64,000 nucleotides of DNA from assembly GCF_039545135.1 (NCBI RefSeq), contig NZ_BAABRU010000006.1, positions 299,544 to 363,543 on the forward strand. The letters run 5' to 3'. Below, piece after piece: positions 59,207 to 64,000 of the stretch. A model generated the notes under the pieces. That model was given only the letters and a program-made list of their open reading frames with translations. It ran no database searches and was not told the DNA's origin. This DNA is from Herpetosiphon gulosus. GTDB lineage: Bacteria; Chloroflexota; Chloroflexia; Chloroflexales; Herpetosiphonaceae. The translations under genes and the position numbers were made by a program. The first letter of the stretch is position 1. Each line of letters opens with the position of its first letter.

Positions 59207-61017
59207 CTCGAATTAATCTCGATTGCCAAGATCCGATCAAAGCGAAAAGCCCGCTCTTGCTGACGTAACTCACACCAGCCGCGAATCCCTGTGCTAGTCA
59301 GCTCGAGCGGGCGAATCGTGCGGGTCGTGATCCGATGTTCGGCTGGGGTGTAATAGCGCACGGTTAGGGTTTGCTGGTGATTGAGCGCTTGGCGACATGC
59401 TTGGCGCGTCTGTTCGACCGTCAGTTGCGCTTGAGGTTGTTGCCCAATTGCCAGCGCTTGGCTGCTAGCCAGTGGGTCTGGCGCAACACTTAATTGGAGA
59501 CATTCCCAATCTTCGTCAAGCATACAACGTTGCTCAAACGATAGCTCAGCAATTAACTGCTGGGCCTGCTGATTGAAGTCAAGTCTATGGCTGGGCAGGT
59601 GTTGAGCAGCAATCCGCAACGCCAATATCTGCATGCTTATATGATTATCGAGCCTTGGCGCAGGTGTGGCATTCAGGCCCAAAACCTTGGCTACAGCATG
59701 CTCCGCCCCATGGCAAACCACCCGTTGCGCTTGATTAAAGCCAGGTTGTAAATAGGCTTGAATTTGCCAATTGGCTTGGGCGCTTGCCAAGGCTTCGGGG
59801 CTACCTTCAAGTAGCGTGATCTGGCGTAAGCGCGGTTGATGCTGAAGTTTTTCGATCAATGCCTGCAAGAGGGCCGGACGCTCGGCATACCACTGATCAA
59901 TCGGTTGCCAAAAACTGCTGAGATCAAGCCCGTTGGCGAGCGCAGCGGCGACTGATGCTTGAGTAATTCGCCAACCATGGCTGGTTGCCAGCCCCCAACT
60001 TGCCCCCCACACCTGTAAGGCTGCTGGTAGCTCGGCACTTTTTGGCAAGAGCAAGCCATCGAATGCAGGCGCTTGCGCAATTAATGATTGCCAACCATGC
60101 CAAAATAGCCAGCCCTTGGCTAAGCTCACCACCCCCGCTGGTTGCAAGATACTCCGCAACCACCGATGCAAGAGGCGAATCTGCTGATCTGCTGCCAGCC
60201 CATTCCAAGCTGGATGATCGTGGAGCAATGCAGCCACATCCATGCTCCGTCGTTGCGCTTGGGTCTGCATCAAGCGCTCCAAATCGGCGAATAATGCTGC
60301 CCAATCGGGGCTTCGCCACGCTACCAAGCCACTTGCAGGCGGGTTACATGTGATCAGCTGCTGTTGTAACAAGCGTTGTTGTTCATCGATTGGGCTATGC
60401 AGCCAAACCCGACCACGCGGCGTAATTCGCCATTGTTCAAGTCGATAGGCCAGCCAGCCCGCTGCGTGCGCTACATGTAAGGCCAACCCAGCTGCATGGC
60501 GCGGTTGGGGAGTGTTGGCACAGGCAGCAACCAATGCAACCACGGTTTGAAACAAGGCTTGAAAGCTTGTAGCAACAGGAGTTGGTGGCAAGGCGGGAGT
60601 GCGGCGCAACCAACGACTGGTATCATTAATTAATACCACCTTGCGGCCCATGGTCGTGCGAATTGGCAATACCAAGCCCAAAACCGCCAAACGTTGGCCC
60701 GACGATAGCTGCTCAAGTGCGGGCCATGGAGCCTGCCAGCGCCAGAGATCAAGCTCCTGCGGCGTTGGCAACGGCTGCTCTCCCCGCCACCAAGCCTGCA
60801 ACAATGCGCGATCAGCCGCAGTTAATGAACGCCGCACAAGCTGGCGATAGGGTGCAGCCTGCCAATGCTGCTCAATGGTGCTAGCTAAGTTGCGGCGGGT
60901 TTGCGAACCTTGGCGTTTACAAACGGTATAATGGGCCAATGTGCGCAAGGTTCGAATGGCCACCGTATGCAAGGCCGTGGTGGCATTTGGCTTGACAGCG
61001 CTGCTAGAATAGGCCAT
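59203..61017 (-). CDS. WYL-domain protein, probable CRISPR regulator
   Basis: A 604-residue protein. The C-terminus (about 525-604) is a WYL domain: LTVRYYTPAEHRITTRTIRP, LELTSTGIRGWCELRQQERA then FRFDRILAI. The long N-terminal part is helical, with winged-helix-like stretches (SQTRRNLASTIEQHWQAAPY; ATSHGWRITQASVAAALANG) resembling XPB/helicase-associated accessory domains. WYL proteins are common regulators of CRISPR-Cas expression and may sense nucleic acid or nucleotides. It lies between cas2 and the array, facing away from the array, and its promoter shares the putative leader region. Confidence 0.82.
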   Translation of the reverse strand: MAYSSSAVKPNATTALHTVAIRTLRTLAHYTVCKRQGSQTRRNLASTIEQHWQAAPYRQLVRRSLTAADRALLQAWWRGEQPLPTPQELDLWRWQAPWPALEQLSSGQRLAVLGLVLPIRTTMGRKVVLINDTSRWLRRTPALPPTPVATSFQALFQTVVALVAACANTPQPRHAAGLALHVAHAAGWLAYRLEQWRITPRGRVWLHSPIDEQQRLLQQQLITCNPPASGLVAWRSPDWAALFADLERLMQTQAQRRSMDVAALLHDHPAWNGLAADQQIRLLHRWLRSILQPAGVVSLAKGWLFWHGWQSLIAQAPAFDGLLLPKSAELPAALQVWGASWGLATSHGWRITQASVAAALANGLDLSSFWQPIDQWYAERPALLQALIEKLQHQPRLRQITLLEGSPEALASAQANWQIQAYLQPGFNQAQRVVCHGAEHAVAKVLGLNATPAPRLDNHISMQILALRIAAQHLPSHRLDFNQQAQQLIAELSFEQRCMLDEDWECLQLSVAPDPLASSQALAIGQQPQAQLTVEQTRQACRQALNHQQTLTVRYYTPAEHRITTRTIRPLELTSTGIRGWCELRQQERAFRFDRILAIEINSS

Positions 61018-61170
61018 AGTGAATCCTTCAGATGGGCCGCAATCAATGAATAATGTTGATTTAGTTTACCATAATTTTTTGAATTGTCGCGTGCGCCAAA
61101 TAGCTGGCATGGGCAGCAGCTTGCAGCCTACTGCTGGCCTAGCCTGCTGTCAAAAAGTGGACACAGAGGT
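61018..61170 (+). other. Spacer between WYL gene and CRISPR array; possible array leader
   Basis: 153 bp with an AT-rich part (61050-61085, TTGATTTAGTTTACCATAAT) and a GC-richer part next to the first repeat. If spacers enter at the cas side, this is the leader. It also contains the WYL promoter on the minus strand. The repeat itself leaves orientation unclear, because both strands end in an ATTRAAA-type handle. Confidence 0.45.
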
Positions 61171-63874
61171 ATTTCAATCAACGCCCCGAGGACGAGGGGA
61201 TTAAAACATTATTTCGCGGAGTTCACCGCGGACAAAGATCTTAACATTTCAATCAACGCCCCGAGGACGAGGGGATTAAAACGTAGCGCCCCAAAAGATA
61301 GTCAAAAGAACAAGGGTGTATTTCAATCAACGCCCCGAGGACGAGGGGATTAAAACGCTGCCACCGCGCACAAAGGCAGTGGCAAAAGAGCTCATTTCAA
61401 TCAACGCCCCGAGGACGAGGGGATTAAAACACAATTTGGCCGTTTTTGAATGGATCAGTCATCACATTATTTCAATCAACGCCCCGAGGACGAGGGGATT
61501 AAAACCTGGTCCATGAGAATGTTTACTTATCTTTCCCTTTTTATTTCAATCAACGCCCCGAGGACGAGGGGATTAAAACGTCGACCTCCAAGTTGGCAAA
61601 ATTCAGGCTTTGGCCTGGATTTCAATCAACGCCCCGAGGACGAGGGGATTAAAACGCGATGAAGCCTCTTTGGTTTATTCTCAGACATTCCAATTTCAAT
61701 CAACGCCCCGAGGACGAGGGGATTAAAACCTGAATACAGGTTGTCACTTCGCTTACAATTGCATACTATTTCAATCAACGCCCCGAGGACGAGGGGATTA
61801 AAACCTGAGCCGCGAGATAAAGGGTTTTCAATCAGTACAGGAATTTCAATCAACGCCCCGAGGACGAGGGGATTAAAACTAGTATCATATTATTCTGCAG
61901 AAGTTTCTTGGACAATATTTCAATCAACGCCCCGAGGACGAGGGGATTAAAACTCATTTTCATGACCCTTTCACTAATTCTCTCCAGAATTTCAATCAAC
62001 GCCCCGAGGACGAGGGGATTAAAACCATGATAACGTCGGCGGTCGGTAGGTGACATATATTTCAATCAACGCCCCGAGGACGAGGGGATTAAAACGAACA
62101 TTGTCCGTCTCCTTTTTGTATAGGCGCATACCCGATTTCAATCAACGCCCCGAGGACGAGGGGATTAAAACCAAGCTGGGCCTCGAAGTACTTGCGTACG
62201 CCGAGGATTTCAATCAACGCCCCGAGGACGAGGGGATTAAAACCCTTTCAATTCAGGACTAGCGCCGATTCCAACGGACATAATTTCAATCAACGCCCCG
62301 AGGACGAGGGGATTAAAACCTCGTAGTTGTCTTACCATCTCAGGTAAGGTGTTCTATTTCAATCAACGCCCCGAGGACGAGGGGATTAAAACACAGCCGC
62401 CTAGCGGGTCGTGAGAGGCAAGTACACGGGGTATTTCAATCAACGCCCCGAGGACGAGGGGATTAAAACCCACAGTCTCACAGGGAATTTTGCTTACCCT
62501 TGCGCTTCTATTTCAATCAACGCCCCGAGGACGAGGGGATTAAAACTTGAGGGTAACCTCGGACAGCGCCATCGGCCCAGCCGGCCATTTCAATCAACGC
62601 CCCGAGGACGAGGGGATTAAAACGCTGCAGTTTGCCAGCTCGTCGCCCACAAGGGGTCGAGGGATTTCAATCAACGCCCCGAGGACGAGGGGATTAAAAC
62701 AAATTCCGGCTCGAAATGTGCTTGAGCATATGGGACTATTTCAATCAACGCCCCGAGGACGAGGGGATTAAAACTTTCTCATCTGGTTTAGCAGGAATAT
62801 TACTCCCATTAATTTCAATCAACGCCCCGAGGACGAGGGGATTAAAACGCAGACGCATCTGGTCAGGTGTTAGCTGAATGCAGCTTATTTCAATCAACGC
62901 CCCGAGGACGAGGGGATTAAAACTTGCGCAGGCTTTCGCACTCAGCGATCTGGTCCAGCATTTCAATCAACGCCCCGAGGACGAGGGGATTAAAACCCGG
63001 TGGGCAAGCTGCAATAGCTGGGGATCGGGTTGATTTCAATCAACGCCCCGAGGACGAGGGGATTAAAACCTCGTGGCGGTGGCCGACGCGGTTGGCGTGT
63101 TGGTATTTCAATCAACGCCCCGAGGACGAGGGGATTAAAACCTTATATTCTCTCCTTTGGAGAAAACAGACATCCACATTTCAATCAACGCCCCGAGGAC
63201 GAGGGGATTAAAACGATGTTGATGATCGCAGTGTGCTTGGCGGTCCAATTGATTTCAATCAACGCCCCGAGGACGAGGGGATTAAAACGGGTTCAGATTA
63301 TAAAAGATGTTGTAAACGTCATCTCATTTCAATCAACGCCCCGAGGACGAGGGGATTAAAACCTACTTGAGCTTGATCGAATTTCTTGTCGAAGATTAGA
63401 ATTTCAATCAACGCCCCGAGGACGAGGGGATTAAAACTGGAACTTGTCCATGTCATACACCGGATGAAACTCGATTTCAATCAACGCCCCGAGGACGAGG
63501 GGATTAAAACCTGAGAAGCTACAAATCGATTCCTTCTCCTACCTCTCCATTTCAATCAACGCCCCGAGGACGAGGGGATTAAAACTTCCACTCCCTTTGC
63601 AACAGTTTGCGAAGCATCAAGCGAATTTCAATCAACGCCCCGAGGACGAGGGGATTAAAACAGATGCCGCTTATCGCCGCAGCGATTTCCGGGTATTTCA
63701 ATCAACGCCCCGAGGACGAGGGGATTAAAACCTCACCCGTGATGGGGTCGGCGTAGCGCTTGGTATCGAATTTCAATCAACGCCCCGAGGACGAGGGGAT
63801 TAAAACCCCTTTGGCAATGTTGGGACAGCCTTGCAGGCCCATATATTTCAATCAACGCCCCGAGGACGAGGGGA
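61171..63874 (+). CRISPR. CRISPR array: 37 repeats, 36 spacers
   Basis: The 37-bp repeat begins ATTTCAATCAACGCCCCGAG and ends GACGAGGGGATTAAAAC. The first 36 copies are identical by eye, which points to an active or recently active array. Spacers are 33-40 bp, mostly 36-39, with no duplicate noticed. The CCCC...GGGG core can form a short stem. Repeat length, ends and spacer length fit type III or RT-associated systems. Repeat 37 (63845-63874) stops after 30 bases at GGGGA, where unrelated sequence starts. The reverse complement ends in GATTGAAAT, so transcription could run either way. Confidence 0.98.
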
Positions 63875-64000
63875 TGTCACTTTCCGCCCTATACTACACA
63901 AAAATCGTTAGCAATCGCGCTCAATAATCGTCGGCAATCGTGCCCAATGTGGCCGATCGTCGGCAATACTGCTCATCTGACGTGCATTGCACCCCCATGT
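63875..64000. mobile_element. Candidate transposon end breaking the last CRISPR repeat (continues beyond window)
   Basis: From 63875 the sequence reads TGTCACTTTCCGCCC, a terminus of the TGTCA-type found in TniA (Tn5053/Tn402) and Tn7-like elements. Subterminal direct repeats follow: ATCGTTAGCAATCG (about 63903), ATCGTCGGCAATCG (about 63927) and ATCGTCGGCAAT (about 63957), as expected for transposase binding sites. The alternative is an ordinary degenerate trailer repeat followed by unrelated DNA. Confidence 0.45.

Noticed and set aside
61084..63359. Open frames of 60-110 codons through the repeat array on both strands
   Set aside because: They result from a 37-bp repeat without stops in some frames. 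The translations are the same repeat words interrupted by random spacer sequence.

Overview
The window looks like a chromosomal stretch of a filamentous Chloroflexota bacterium close to Herpetosiphon. This is inferred from the moderate GC content, the gene families (STAS stressosome-like regulators, DUF1800/DUF1501 pairs, many glycoside hydrolases, a Cas1-linked reverse transcriptase) and the dispersed palindromic intergenic repeats. No rRNA or tRNA gene was seen. Both ends cut through features: a BglG-type regulator on the left, and a possible transposon end lying inside the last CRISPR repeat on the right.

Layout. 0-14.5 kb is mixed housekeeping and regulation: an ECF sigma/anti-sigma pair, a NUDIX hydrolase behind a well-structured leader RNA candidate, an amidohydrolase, an ABC-2 permease, ribD, a GH1 beta-glucosidase and two STAS-domain membrane proteins. 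14.6-22 kb is carbohydrate-centred: a secreted GH8 cellulase with a chitin/cellulose-binding module, a secreted beta-helix protein lying between two identical copies of the binding-module sequence, an aldo-keto reductase, and a TetR gene with a fully legible promoter/operator next to a GH13 amylase. 22-34 kb holds tlyA-pcm-M50 protease-tpiA, an AlkZ-like winged-helix protein, a DUF1800/DUF1501 pair, a WXG100 polymorphic toxin with a candidate immunity gene, and etfBA. 34-39 kb has a hybrid histidine kinase with two receiver proteins, and an ABC exporter.

39.2-44.7 kb is a complete RiPP cluster of graspetide type. It has a consensus promoter with a long structured leader, an ATP-grasp ligase, a C39-peptidase ABC exporter that overlaps the ligase gene, and five tandem precursor peptides behind their own consensus promoter and ahead of a strong terminator. 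The leaders are nearly identical; the cores vary around a Ser/Thr-Cys-Asp-rich centre. The expected path is ester or amide cross-linking by the ATP-grasp enzyme, then leader removal and export by the C39 transporter.

44.7-52.2 kb holds lipoprotein, membrane, O-antigen-ligase-like, MazG-like, STAS-like and FGE-fold genes.

52.4-63.9 kb is the most unusual part. A tightly overlapping gene string encodes a small two-helix membrane protein, an RNase HI with all four catalytic acids, an SPFH/coiled-coil protein, an unknown 330-residue protein, a reverse transcriptase with a large insertion, a ParB-like protein with one membrane helix, Cas1 and then Cas2. A convergent WYL-domain gene follows, then a 37-repeat CRISPR array. 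No interference genes (cas10, csm/cmr, cas6, cas3, cas9) are in the window. The arrangement suggests a membrane-associated, RNA-capturing spacer-acquisition module in which RNase H removes the RNA strand after reverse transcription. The last repeat is broken by a TGTCAC... sequence with subterminal repeats that resembles the end of a TniA/Tn7-type transposon.
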